From the NCBI GenBank assembly GCA_037178625.1, contig CM074141.1, forward strand, positions 1,798,001 to 1,862,000: 64,000 nt of DNA, in the 5' to 3' direction. Both the position numbers and the translations under genes were made by a program. Shown here in pieces: positions 44,147 through 53,902 of this stretch. The DNA is from Skeletonema tropicum. Taxonomy: Eukaryota > Bacillariophyta > Thalassiosirophyceae > Thalassiosirales > Thalassiosiraceae. Position 1 is the stretch's first letter; every line of letters starts with the position of its first letter. The notes beneath the pieces are model-generated. The model saw only the letters and a list, made by a program, of their open reading frames with translations, was not told the origin of the DNA and did not search any database.

Positions 44147-45920
44147 ATGAAATTCACTGCTGCCATACTATCCCTCGGGATCTCACGCCTATCTCAGACA
44201 TCGGCCTTTGCACCAGCCGCTATTAACGCTTCATCTCGTTATTCGAGCAGTTTGAACGGTGTCCTAACCGATCTTGTCGTTGGTATTGACGCACCTCGTA
44301 TTACAAAAGTTCCTGCTGCCGCCTTTTCTACCATGGGAAATTCCACACCTTCACCTCCTACTGCAAAGTCTGATATCACCGAGACTGAAGTCCGTGCTCT
44401 CTTTGAGCTTTGGAATCAAGCACTTGCCACTGGTGACTCTCGTATCGTTGCTGATAGGTACATTAAGAATCCAATGTTGTTGCCCACCGTGAGTGACAAG
44501 CCACGAACTGGTGAGTAGTTGCTTCGTCATTCGCCATGTACAATTTGTATGTTTGTCACCTATTCATATACATAGCTCACATAAACCACGTATTGCAAAT
44601 CACACCAATACAATAAAGACTTTGATTCCGTCAAGGATTACTTTGACACCTTCCTCCTCAAGGAACCCCAGGGAAAGATTCTCGAGGGACAGATTTACAT
44701 TGGAGATGGATGGGCATCCGACACTGGAATCTACGAATTCACCATGGGAGCAACAGGAGACAAGGTAAAAGGCCGATACAGCTACAACTACGTCCAAGAA
44801 GATGGGCAATGGAAAATCCAACACCACCATTCCAGTGTTATGCCAGAAGAGATTGCCTTGGGCAAAGCCATTACGGAAGATGGAGTGAGGGAGTTGTTCA
44901 GTCTTTGGAATAATGCATTGGGCACGTTGGATCCAAAGAAGGTTGCGGCACGTTATGCTAAGAATGGAGTACTTTTGCCCACAGTGAGCGATGTGCCAAG
45001 GACTGATTTTTCAAGTATTGAAGATTACTTCATCAACTTTTTGAAGAACAAGCGTGAGTATATAGTGAAAGAGAGAATATGGACACTTCAGATTGATGCT
45101 GCACACCACTAACACATTTCTCACAACTCTTTCTTTCCATCATGATGAAACGCAACATACCGAATATAGCCCAAGGAGAAATCCTCGAAAGTCACGTTAC
45201 CATTGGCAAAAATACATGCTCCGACGTTGGAATCTACGAATTCACAATGGGAGCCACCGGTGCCAAAGTCAAGGGCCGATACTCATTCGTGTATGTTTGG
45301 GAGGATGACGAGTGGAAAATCAACCATCATCACTCGTCTATGATGCCTGAGGGTACTATGGCTCAGGTGAGTCTTTTCCGTGTGTTTGTTTCATCATTCG
45401 CTCACATGTCTAACAGTAATTGCTTGTCTTGTCGCCGATTTGGATTTGATTTCACTGACTTATACAACTGTTCGCACAGCCAATCAAAGAGGAGGAGGTC
45501 AAGAATCTATTCCAACTCTGGAACTCCGCCTTGGCCACTGGAGATCCCGACGCCGTCGCCAAACGTTACAGTAAGAACGCTGTCCTCCTTCCCACCGTGT
45601 CTGACGTTCCCCGTACCAGCTACGACTTGATCCATCACTACTTCGTTGGATTCCTAACGAAGGAGCCACAGGGTGAGATTTTGGAGAGCAGTATTTCCAT
45701 CGGTCACAATGTTTGCTCGGATGTTGGAATTTATGAGTTTACAATGGGAACTACTGGTGATAAGGTCAAGGGAAGGTACTCCTTTGTGTATGTGTGGGAG
45801 GATGGACAGTGGAAGATTAGTCACCATCATTCGTCGGTCATGCCTGAGGCATTCCTTGGACCTGCTCCCAAGCCTGTACAAGAGGAAAAGGTTGAGGAGT
45901 TTGAGACTGCCTTGTCGTAA
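44147..45920 (+). CDS. Plastid-targeted protein with three SnoaL-like (NTF2-fold) domains
   Basis: Four exons: 44147-44510, 44619-45053, 45170-45366 and 45480-45920, 478 residues in continuous frame. The N-terminus is a hydrophobic signal peptide followed by TSAFAP (residues 18-23), the diatom plastid-import cleavage motif. Three repeats follow, each with a helix block (E-x-x-LF-x-LWN-x-AL-x-TGD), YxKNxxLLPTVSD-x-PRT, an EPQGxILE strand, then GIYEFTMGATGxKVKGRYS and W-K-I-x-HHHSS-x-MPE. This order matches SnoaL-like/CaMKII-association-type NTF2 folds. The HHHSS motif is intact in all three. Domains 2 and 3 are each split by an intron. The activity is unknown; the fold often makes oligomeric rings or small-ligand pockets. 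Confidence 0.85.
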
Positions 45921-46108
45921 ATGTGTAAAACAACTCAAGACGGTATCATTTCTTAGAATAGAATAGAGCCTGCTGAGATGGCTTATCATGACTAGAAGTA
46001 ATCTGATGCTTTTGTCACGTTTTGCCTGTAGGAACTCCATCATATAAATGTGTACAGACTGAATATATTGCCAATTCAATTCATTCCACCTCAATTCACA
46101 CTACGATA

Positions 46109-47095
46109 CTATCTCTTCTTCTGAAAGCCATTAAACGGAGCACACCAAATCCCCGAACAAGTATCCTGCGTCACATCCGGTTGAAACTGCACACTCCACG
46201 CCCCCACATCCACGGCACTCCACAACACTTTTCCATCACTATCCAACACTTGATACGTTTGTTTCAACCAATAATCATTACTGGTGTTAATTGGTGCTAG
46301 GAGTCGGCCGTGTTGTTTGTTGAGTAGTTCTTTCGCGAATTGTTGGGCTTTGGATTCGTTTACTGCAAAGTTGAATACGATGACGTCAAACAATTCATTC
46401 TTGTTGTTGGCTGTCCACTGATCCAAATATCGCTCATCATCCAACTCATAGAACCGTACCCCCTCTGGACAATACCCCCGTGGATCATCCACCACATACT
46501 TCGTCCATGCCTCTCCACTCCAATCCAATGCATCAATATCCTGATATCCCAAGCGATATAATACCTCGGTGCTTACCCCCGCTCCGGCTCCTACATCCAA
46601 CGCTCTTGGGCTGGCTTTACTATTTGATTGGATGGCGGCATCGTAAGCTTCTTGAAGAAAAGTAGAGGAAATGGTATCGTACACTTCTTTCGGTGAAATG
46701 TTGGTATCTCGTGATGCGACGATGGAGTTGGTGTATTCTTTGAGTGTGTAGGCTGCGGAATGAAATGGTTTTGTTGTGTCTTCTGAAGATGTAGATGATA
46801 TGTCTTCTAATTCTGCGGCAATTGCTAATTGTGGAGGGTTTGTTATTGTTTGTGTCGTGCCGAGTAGTAGTAGTAGTAGGGAGGATTGTTGGACAAAGAA
46901 GTCGCGACGTGGAAGAATTGACAGTAATGATGTGTTGCTGTGCGTGTTGCGCCTTGGCTGATGAAGGCTGGTAGGGCATTTTGCTTCACAGCTTATGCGA
47001 TTAGGTGATTGGCATGGTGCCACCTTTGTTGCTCGACTGGGAGCAAAGGACTCGGCTGTTGAGAAGCAGAGCAGCAACAGCAAAGGAGCATTCAT
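46109..47095 (-). CDS. Plastid/thylakoid-targeted SAM-dependent methyltransferase
   Basis: A single exon encodes 328 residues. The targeting region has three parts: a hydrophobic signal peptide followed by ESFAPS (a variant of the diatom plastid motif, near residue 15), then a twin-arginine segment PRRDFF (Arg63-Arg64) followed by a Leu-rich stretch and an A-I-A cleavage-like site near residue 93. This suggests Tat-dependent delivery to the thylakoid lumen or membrane. The catalytic part has the class I methyltransferase glycine loop ALDVGAGAGVSTEVL (Asp167), an acidic motif (IDALDWSGEAW) and FDVIVFNFAVNE as motif IV. The C-terminus ends CSGIWCAPFNGFQ. The substrate is unknown. It is convergent with the SnoaL-like gene, 188 bp apart. 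Confidence 0.8.
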   Translation of the reverse strand: MNAPLLLLLCFSTAESFAPSRATKVAPCQSPNRISCEAKCPTSLHQPRRNTHSNTSLLSILPRRDFFVQQSSLLLLLLGTTQTITNPPQLAIAAELEDISSTSSEDTTKPFHSAAYTLKEYTNSIVASRDTNISPKEVYDTISSTFLQEAYDAAIQSNSKASPRALDVGAGAGVSTEVLYRLGYQDIDALDWSGEAWTKYVVDDPRGYCPEGVRFYELDDERYLDQWTANNKNELFDVIVFNFAVNESKAQQFAKELLNKQHGRLLAPINTSNDYWLKQTYQVLDSDGKVLWSAVDVGAWSVQFQPDVTQDTCSGIWCAPFNGFQKKR

Positions 47096-47363
47096 CGTCT
47101 CTTCGTTGGAAGTTGGAAATGGAAAATTGTGCCCAACTCTAAGACCCGTTACATACTACAATTTTGCTTGTATTTTGCCTTGTATTTTGCCCTGTATTAG
47201 GCGATTTTTTGGCGACGTGTAACACTTTGTTACACCCTGTTAAAAATACCAAGAAATACAAGCGAATACCAGAAAAAATAGGGTGGCAAATCGCCTCCTA
47301 TTTTTCCTGGTATTTCAAAATCTTGCTTGGTATTTTTGAGCCGCCCATCTACCATCTACCATC

Positions 47364-47769
47364 TGTGATGGATATGTAGCCGTCTTAGATGGCAATCCCC
47401 AATTGTATGGAAAAGAACTTTAGTTTAGGTTTAGTTTAGGTAGTTCCACGTCAAGGAATACCGCTTGTGAATGATGTTAGGATGTCAGAATCAGTCATCT
47501 GACACATCTAATCTTAGGATTGACATCCGGGTCTTCCCAGGTGTCAAGGCTCTCGTGAAGCTTTGCTTAGCAGAGCATCCTCATGATGAGCTAGTAGTTA
47601 TATAATAGAAAATAATCCATCAAGTAAAACAGAAGTCTACAGTCCAATCGAATTGATTCAACGCCCTACATCTCCTTTTATCTATTGGTGTTTGAGTTCT
47701 ACAACCACTCAGACACCTCCATCGACGGATACGCTAACGTCTCCCTCATCAACTAAGTGAACTATTACA
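47364..47769 (+). repeat. Copia 5' LTR
   Basis: 406 bp, TG...CA ends. It should contain the promoter and the R region. The sequence just inside (GGTCATGACCC from 47770) is the expected place of the primer-binding site; it contains CAT, so priming by a half Met-tRNA as in some copia elements is conceivable but not shown. Confidence 0.93.
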
Positions 47770-48116
47770 GGTCATGACCCAACGTTTCTCTGCGTAGCGG
47801 TCTTTCCTCGTTTTAAAGTTCTTTGTTGCCTCAACGGCAACACCCTCCATCGACTTCTCTCCGTTGTTTGGTCGGCTTGATCACCCGCCTCCTTCGTTGG
47901 TAGTCACCCTAAGTTTTCACCCAGTTAAGTTTTGAACATTCCTCCGAAGTTTGCGTGCTAGCTACACCTCGTTCGGAGTACATTGGCCCCTGAAGGATTC
48001 ATCATCGTCAAGTTCAGTTGTGCCGGCTAGATTCCATTGCGTCAAAAGCCACCCGCTAGATTCCTTTGTGTCAAAAGCATATAAGTAAGTAGATTCGCCT
48101 CTGCACACCGTTAACA

Positions 48117-50765
48117 ATGCAGTCGCCTTTTATGACTCCCTTAGACCCTCCGTTGGCGACAACTATCGTGAGTGATGTCTCAAGTGTGGAGTCCGTAACT
48201 CCTCGCAGTGAGGAGACCACCGCCCCTCCTCGTACTCAAGTGCCCTTGTCTGTTCAGGCTTCTCGAGATTGGTACGGTGATCTGTTGTGGCTTCGAGATG
48301 GTAATCCTCCCGGAAGCTCTGCTGGCAGTATTGCTGGCCCTACTGGCGACGAAGCCAGTAACCCCTCGTGGCTCAATGAAGCCCCTGCTGGTGTTGTTGC
48401 CAGCAGCCCGTCTAGCCTAGAGGCTAGACATCTCGGAGACCTCAGAGACATTCTGTCCCCTGTTGCCTTCGGTAGTCACTCGACCTCTGCTGCGCCCACT
48501 ACTTTCGATGATGGTGCGGCTGCGGCGGGTCTTGCTGCTCTACTCGACAAGGTCGAGTTGGAAATCAATAATACTCCGATGACTAAAGATGCGCGTGATA
48601 AGGCCGTGGTTAAGATTGCTGATCTCAGGCTCTCATTGTTGGATGGCTCTGCCTCTGGTGTTTCTGAAGTTTCCCCGGCTGCTGCTGTGGATGGTTCCCC
48701 TGTGTCTGGAGGAGGAGATGGTGTTTCTGTGTCTGGCGGAGGACATGGTACCTCTGTGGCTGTTCCTGTGGCAAGTAGCTACAATGATGTGGTTCAGCCG
48801 TGTTCCTATCCTTCGGTCATACACTATGATCCCACCTCTTTCGCTTCGACGGCTACCCTTCCAGGTTTTGGTGGACCACCATCGACTTATGTGCCTCCAG
48901 TCTTATCTTCAGGACCTGTGGCTGTGCCTGTTACATCGAGCTCTACCTCTGCGGGTTTTGTTGGTACTTGCCTACCGGTATCTACCGCTGGACATACTAT
49001 CCCGTCTGGTTCTGTACCCGTTGGCCCTTCTGCTGCTTCGCACAGTGATACAAATGTAACTGCTGCGCCAGCTCCGGTTCCAGTCCCAGTGAACCCTCCA
49101 GAAGGAGAAAGAAGTGCTATATTTTATGATACCCCTGTGAGGAGTGCTCCCGGTCCAAGTGCCACTGACGTCGAGGTTGTCATATCTAAAGAAGAACGTC
49201 TCAAGCTTGATGTCACGAACTACGACCAACTGAAGATTCTGGAGAAAATCCGTGGTGGGTTGGACGACAAGTTCGGTGTTAGCAGTAAGGATTCGCTCTT
49301 GTCCGACAAGTCAGAAGCTGGTGACAACGTTAAGAATGTTCACGTGCAGGTCTCTGCCACCAAATACTTCGACCTGATCGCCCAAACCTTCACGCACTTC
49401 ACTAAGTACGATATGCTAGAGATTCTGGACATCAGCCCCTCCAAATCAAGCGACCCAGATCTGTCCAAACCAATTAGTGAGATTCTGGACCTACAGAAAT
49501 CGCAAAATCTTCTGTGGGAGTGGCAATGGCTTCGGTTTGAGGATGTGTGTGTTACGCAAGCACTTATTAACACCTCAGTCTTCGTCTGTGCTGCTGACAA
49601 TCAGAGCAGTAACTTGATGTATCGGTTTCTCTACAATTCCTGTACCAGCTCGCTCAAGCAACTCATCGACAAGGAATTCAAAGAGCTGCCCGCTTCCAAG
49701 AAAGGTGGTCTTACTTATTTGTGGCTTCTCCTGCACACCGTACTTCGGCAGACTCCTGGAGTTTCTACGTCCCTTGTTCAGTTCATCAAGTTGTGGTCTA
49801 CTAAAGGCCCTGCTCTGGTAAATGGAAATCTCTTTATCGGTGGTAAACAGTTGAAGAATGCACTTAGTCTTCTTTATGGCGCAGGCAGGCTTGAGCAGGA
49901 CACCCCAAATAACTTATGGAAAGGAGCCAGCTTGAGCAGAAATAAATTCCTTAGCAAAATCGCTGAGAAGAACTGCGTTGAAGCTGATGAAGCTCGCCTT
50001 AGTTTGAAAATTTACGATGCTCTTAATCAGTCTCAGCAGTCCATCTACGACAAATCTGTTGCTATCGTGGACACAATTATGGATGCTTATGCCGATCAGA
50101 CAGCAGGTGGAAAGCGGTTTGCTGATGTCCCTGCTACTCAGGACAATCGTTTCAATAATTTGTCTGGTAGAAGGAGCGGTGTACCTAGGAGTGGTGTACC
50201 TGGTGGTGGTGGACCTCCCCGCGGTGGTGGAAATAGGCGTTCAAGGCCTTGCTATAATTGTGAGCAGCCTGGTTGTTCGGTAAAGAAATGCAAGAAGACG
50301 CTCAATCAGGAACGTATCGATCGTAATATCGAGCTGGCGAAGAGGGGTGAATTTGGGGTCGAGATCCCCGAACGTGCCGCTGCTACTCAGCCCCAACAGA
50401 AGATGGTCGACGGTTTCTGCATGGCCTATTGTAAGCATTGTCAGTGCTACGTCAAGGATCACTCAACCAAGTACCACGACAAATGGAGCGCTGACAAGTC
50501 CGGATTCAATATGTTTGATGTGAACCCTAGTCATCCTTTGGTGGTCAGGAACAAGGAACACTTTGCTGCCCTTGTTGCCTCCCGGCGTTCTGGTAGTGAT
50601 AGCGTGTCCGCTCTTACTGTCCCTCCTGGTGACGACGGTGGACAAGCTCAACGTATGGCAAACTTGAACTCCATCCTCTCTGAACTTGAGAAGAGGGTTT
50701 CGGATGAACACTCAGTGAATCTCGTCAATGCTGCACGTGCCAATGCTGCGCAGGGTTTTCGGTAG
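48117..50765 (+). CDS. gag: Copia Gag
   Basis: 882 residues from the first long-frame ATG to TAG at 50763-50765. Gag forms the virus-like particle and packages the RNA. The N-terminal third is Ser/Pro/Gly/Val-rich and probably disordered. The middle part is helical and resembles retrotransposon capsid regions. Near residue 710 is a knuckle CYNCEQPGCSVKKC: spacing C-x2-C-x4-C-x4-C, with Cys in place of the usual His. A basic RGG-like stretch precedes it. A slippery heptamer sits just before the stop and would allow entry into pol. Confidence 0.9.
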   Translation: MQSPFMTPLDPPLATTIVSDVSSVESVTPRSEETTAPPRTQVPLSVQASRDWYGDLLWLRDGNPPGSSAGSIAGPTGDEASNPSWLNEAPAGVVASSPSSLEARHLGDLRDILSPVAFGSHSTSAAPTTFDDGAAAAGLAALLDKVELEINNTPMTKDARDKAVVKIADLRLSLLDGSASGVSEVSPAAAVDGSPVSGGGDGVSVSGGGHGTSVAVPVASSYNDVVQPCSYPSVIHYDPTSFASTATLPGFGGPPSTYVPPVLSSGPVAVPVTSSSTSAGFVGTCLPVSTAGHTIPSGSVPVGPSAASHSDTNVTAAPAPVPVPVNPPEGERSAIFYDTPVRSAPGPSATDVEVVISKEERLKLDVTNYDQLKILEKIRGGLDDKFGVSSKDSLLSDKSEAGDNVKNVHVQVSATKYFDLIAQTFTHFTKYDMLEILDISPSKSSDPDLSKPISEILDLQKSQNLLWEWQWLRFEDVCVTQALINTSVFVCAADNQSSNLMYRFLYNSCTSSLKQLIDKEFKELPASKKGGLTYLWLLLHTVLRQTPGVSTSLVQFIKLWSTKGPALVNGNLFIGGKQLKNALSLLYGAGRLEQDTPNNLWKGASLSRNKFLSKIAEKNCVEADEARLSLKIYDALNQSQQSIYDKSVAIVDTIMDAYADQTAGGKRFADVPATQDNRFNNLSGRRSGVPRSGVPGGGGPPRGGGNRRSRPCYNCEQPGCSVKKCKKTLNQERIDRNIELAKRGEFGVEIPERAAATQPQQKMVDGFCMAYCKHCQCYVKDHSTKYHDKWSADKSGFNMFDVNPSHPLVVRNKEHFAALVASRRSGSDSVSALTVPPGDDGGQAQRMANLNSILSELEKRVSDEHSVNLVNAARANAAQGFR

Positions 50766-53700
50766 GGTGGATTGTTTTGCTAGGTCTTTCCACTATCTTC
50801 CCTTTTAACCCTGGCGCCCGTAGCTTCTTGCTACACATCGTTCAGTTGATGATCTACCGTCTGATTCTCTTTGCCAACGCTCCATGTCTTCCTGATTTCG
50901 TGTTGGGCCTTCTCATCATGGTCTTGTTTCAGTTGATCGTGTCTGGTACTCAAGGTTCACCTTCAACTTCATCTGGTACTACTCGCAAGAAAAGGCCTCG
51001 TTCTCATCGGTCCAGGTTCAAGCGTTTTCATCGGCGTGCCTTGCCTTACCATTTAGTCCTACGTTGCCGACGTCGCCTAGGTAATAGTCCTTGTCGTTTG
51101 GACGGCACTTCTTTTCCATCGTCTCGAGATAAAGCTCATCGTCGCTGGAGGAGGAGGAATCTGCGTGCACGTCGTCGTTACCGAAAGAACCACACTCGGA
51201 ATGAGTTCTTCTCTAAGGTCACCGATGGACGATTCACCCAGCCGACTTGGTCTGATGATATTGGTGCCTTTCTTGACGGTGTTGATGTTCTCTATTGCGC
51301 CCGAAAGTTACTGAAGGATCATGAGGATGAATTGCAGCGTGAGAAGAAGGATGCTTTGAAGCGTTTGACGGAGAAGGTGCTGAAGCGTATGAAGGAGGAA
51401 CGGATTAAGAAGAAGGAAGCACGGAAGAAAGAGAAGGAGGAGTCAAAGGAATACATGTCCGATGCTCCTCAATCCTTTTCACATCCACGCTCACCGTTCT
51501 CTCCAGGTGTTGTCGATGCTTTTCTTGAGAGCAAGCGAGTGCTCGACGTGATGGTTTCTATCAATGGTCTCAGAGTTGAAGATCATATCGCCAATGTGAA
51601 GGCTCTCTTGGGTAGAGTTGCACTCTTACGTGGTCCTATTCGGTTTGCTCAGATGGAAAGTTCGTCTATTGCAGATCCAGATAATCCCAACTTCTACAAT
51701 ACCCCGTTGATTTGGGACACTGGCGCCTCGTGGGGTCTTTCTCCCTTTCGTGCTGACTTCATTGACTATGAAGAAGTTAGTATTCCTGTGAAAGATATCT
51801 CCAAAACAAATATGGTGATTGGGATTGGTACAGTCATGTACAAGTTGAGAGCAACGAACGGCGACGAACTTCTTGTCCCTGGAATCAGCTACCATCTTCC
51901 TGAGTGTGATATTCGGCTAATGAGTCCGCAAGTTTACCACAAACTATATGGAGGATGCAGTATTGTTGATGGTGATAAAGTTGATTGGAGATTGCCCAAG
52001 CAGTTCGAAATGTCTACCGTGCATCACATTGAGATTCCGATGAATAAAGACACAAATTTGCCAATGTTGTTCAATGTGACTTGCACTGAGGAGGAACGCA
52101 CTACTATCGGTCCACGCTTTACCAAAGCGGTTGCGCATCTTCGTCACGCTCGAGGTTTCTTCCTTGGAAAGTGGAGTGTTACTGAAGCAGAGGATGAATA
52201 CGAATTCGATGATTTCCTGCACCTGTACCCCTGCGTTACCAATGTCGACAACTTGAATATTTCCGCGGCTCAGAAGGCGCTCTTGTTGTGGCATTTCAAG
52301 CTTGGTATCTCTGTCAAGGACGTTCAACAATTGATGAAGCCTCATCGTGCGATGCAGGAGGATGGAACGTCCCAAATCTTTCCGGCAGTGTTGAAAGCAG
52401 ATCCTCCAGAAGCAGCTAACTGTCCGTTGCCGGTCTGTCCTACTTGCAAGCTGGCAAGTGCGAAACGATCGAAACCTCCGTCTCCATCTGTCTCTAAGAA
52501 GGATCCCGAGAAGGTGGATGTGCTTGCCCGTGACAGATATTTGCCTGGTGATTTCGTCAGTTCTGATCAGTTCAAGGTTCCCGTTACTGGTCGCGCCCTT
52601 TCTGGATTCGATGAAGATCTCTACAATTGTGGTACTGTGTATCATGACATGGCTACTTCCTATATACACATGGAGTTCCAGTCTGATGGCACTGCTTCGG
52701 AGACCCTCAAGGGCAAGATTCACTATGAGCAATTCTTGGAAGAATTCGGTGTTACTATCAAGCATCTTCACTCTGACAATGGTATCTATGTTTCGAAGGA
52801 TTTTCGTGATGATTGTTCCAGTAAAGGACAAAAGCAGACGTTCTCTGGTGTTGGATCTCAATTTGAAAATGGTGCCGCTGAGAGAGCTATTCAAACTATC
52901 TTTTGGATGGCACGTTCCATGATGCTTCACGTCGCGTTGCGTTGGAACGAGCACGAAGTTGATAGCCCCCGCCTTTGGCCCTTTGCTGTTCAACACGCAG
53001 TTTGGCTCTACAATCGTTTGCCCAACAGAGTGACTGGTCTTACTCCGTTAGAACGTCTTTCCGGTGTTAAGGATGATCATCGTGATTTACGTCGTGTTCA
53101 TGTGTGGGGATCTCCCTGCTATGTCCTGGATCCTAAGCTTCAGAGTGGAAAGAAACTTGCTAAGTTCGATAAGCGTGCCCGTCTTGGTCAGTACCTTGGT
53201 TTCTCTCCCGAGCACTCTACACTGGTTGCTTTGGTCCGTCATCTTGGTTCTGGTCACGTCAGCCCTCAGTGGCACGTTGTTTTTGATGACAAGTTCCAGA
53301 GTGTCTTCAGCAATGGTGCTATGTCCGACGAAGATTTTGATGAACTCTGTTCTTTGCTGTACGACACTAGCCGAGATCATTACGTTCCGCCTTCTGATGT
53401 TGATGAGGATGGAAATTATGTGTACTATCCCCCTCCCCTTGATGACATTTGGCTGAGCGAAGAGGAACGTCGCGAGATGAAAGTCCGTGTTCAGGAATGG
53501 AAAGATCGTCTGAAGGCCGAACGCTGTGCTCATGAAGAGTCATTTGCTTCAGAGAAGGATTCCATCTCCCAAGTTGTCGAGTTTGATCCTGTTGTCGAAG
53601 AGATCAATGTTGCTCCGTCTGCTCCCTTGCCGCCTACTTCTAATGAAGCCTCCACAGTTGGTAATTCAGTTCCAGAAGGAGCTTCAGTGCCTGAATCAGA

Positions 53701-53902
53701 AGGAGGTGATGTAGAGTCTCCTGATGCGGATGATGAAGTATTCGACGAAGATGTTCCCTTCAATGAAGAAGATGCTCTTAAGTCTGTTGACAATAATTGG
53801 AGCAGGAAACTCCGTGATCGTTCAAAGTTGCAAAAACCTGAAAAAACTCCGTACGCTGAACTCTACTACTTGGCAAGATGCTCTCAATTACTCTCCGCGT
53901 GA
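50708..53902 (+). CDS. pol: Copia Pol, protease-integrase part
   Basis: This frame overlaps the end of gag and is -1 relative to it, so the product is probably a Gag-Pol fusion and the first codon has no separate start. Coordinates mark the open frame. Domains: a very basic Arg-rich region, a Lys/Glu-rich coiled segment (51300-51450), a retroviral-type aspartic protease with WDTGAS (codons at 51713-51730), the integrase zinc region with LWHFKLG and CPTCKLA, and the integrase core with SSDQF, HSDNG and NGAAERA giving D,D(35)E spacing (34 residues between the second Asp and Glu). The second His expected in 'LWHxRLGH' is Ile. The frame stops at 53902 in a stretch where the reverse-transcriptase frame is already open. 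Confidence 0.9.
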   Translation, partial: TLSESRQCCTCQCCAGFSVGWIVLLGLSTIFPFNPGARSFLLHIVQLMIYRLILFANAPCLPDFVLGLLIMVLFQLIVSGTQGSPSTSSGTTRKKRPRSHRSRFKRFHRRALPYHLVLRCRRRLGNSPCRLDGTSFPSSRDKAHRRWRRRNLRARRRYRKNHTRNEFFSKVTDGRFTQPTWSDDIGAFLDGVDVLYCARKLLKDHEDELQREKKDALKRLTEKVLKRMKEERIKKKEARKKEKEESKEYMSDAPQSFSHPRSPFSPGVVDAFLESKRVLDVMVSINGLRVEDHIANVKALLGRVALLRGPIRFAQMESSSIADPDNPNFYNTPLIWDTGASWGLSPFRADFIDYEEVSIPVKDISKTNMVIGIGTVMYKLRATNGDELLVPGISYHLPECDIRLMSPQVYHKLYGGCSIVDGDKVDWRLPKQFEMSTVHHIEIPMNKDTNLPMLFNVTCTEEERTTIGPRFTKAVAHLRHARGFFLGKWSVTEAEDEYEFDDFLHLYPCVTNVDNLNISAAQKALLLWHFKLGISVKDVQQLMKPHRAMQEDGTSQIFPAVLKADPPEAANCPLPVCPTCKLASAKRSKPPSPSVSKKDPEKVDVLARDRYLPGDFVSSDQFKVPVTGRALSGFDEDLYNCGTVYHDMATSYIHMEFQSDGTASETLKGKIHYEQFLEEFGVTIKHLHSDNGIYVSKDFRDDCSSKGQKQTFSGVGSQFENGAAERAIQTIFWMARSMMLHVALRWNEHEVDSPRLWPFAVQHAVWLYNRLPNRVTGLTPLERLSGVKDDHRDLRRVHVWGSPCYVLDPKLQSGKKLAKFDKRARLGQYLGFSPEHSTLVALVRHLGSGHVSPQWHVVFDDKFQSVFSNGAMSDEDFDELCSLLYDTSRDHYVPPSDVDEDGNYVYYPPPLDDIWLSEEERREMKVRVQEWKDRLKAERCAHEESFASEKDSISQVVEFDPVVEEINVAPSAPLPPTSNEASTVGNSVPEGASVPESEGGDVESPDADDEVFDEDVPFNEEDALKSVDNNWSRKLRDRSKLQKPEKTPYAELYYLARCSQLLSA
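50753..50759 (+). promoter_or_regulatory. Candidate -1 ribosomal frameshift site between gag and pol
   Basis: GGGTTTT lies in the gag frame as G GGT TTT, a canonical X XXY YYZ slippery heptamer, two codons before the gag stop. Slipping back one base reads GGG TTT TCG GTA and continues in the pol frame, which is open from 50708 past the protease. A short downstream hairpin GTAGCTTCTTGCTAC (50819-50833) exists, but I could not establish a stimulatory pseudoknot. Confidence 0.6.

Noticed and set aside
53724..53902. Programmed frameshift between integrase and reverse transcriptase
   Set aside because: The shift is +1 and sits at a plain six-A run; no -1 heptamer is in the right frame. A single-base indel is simpler.
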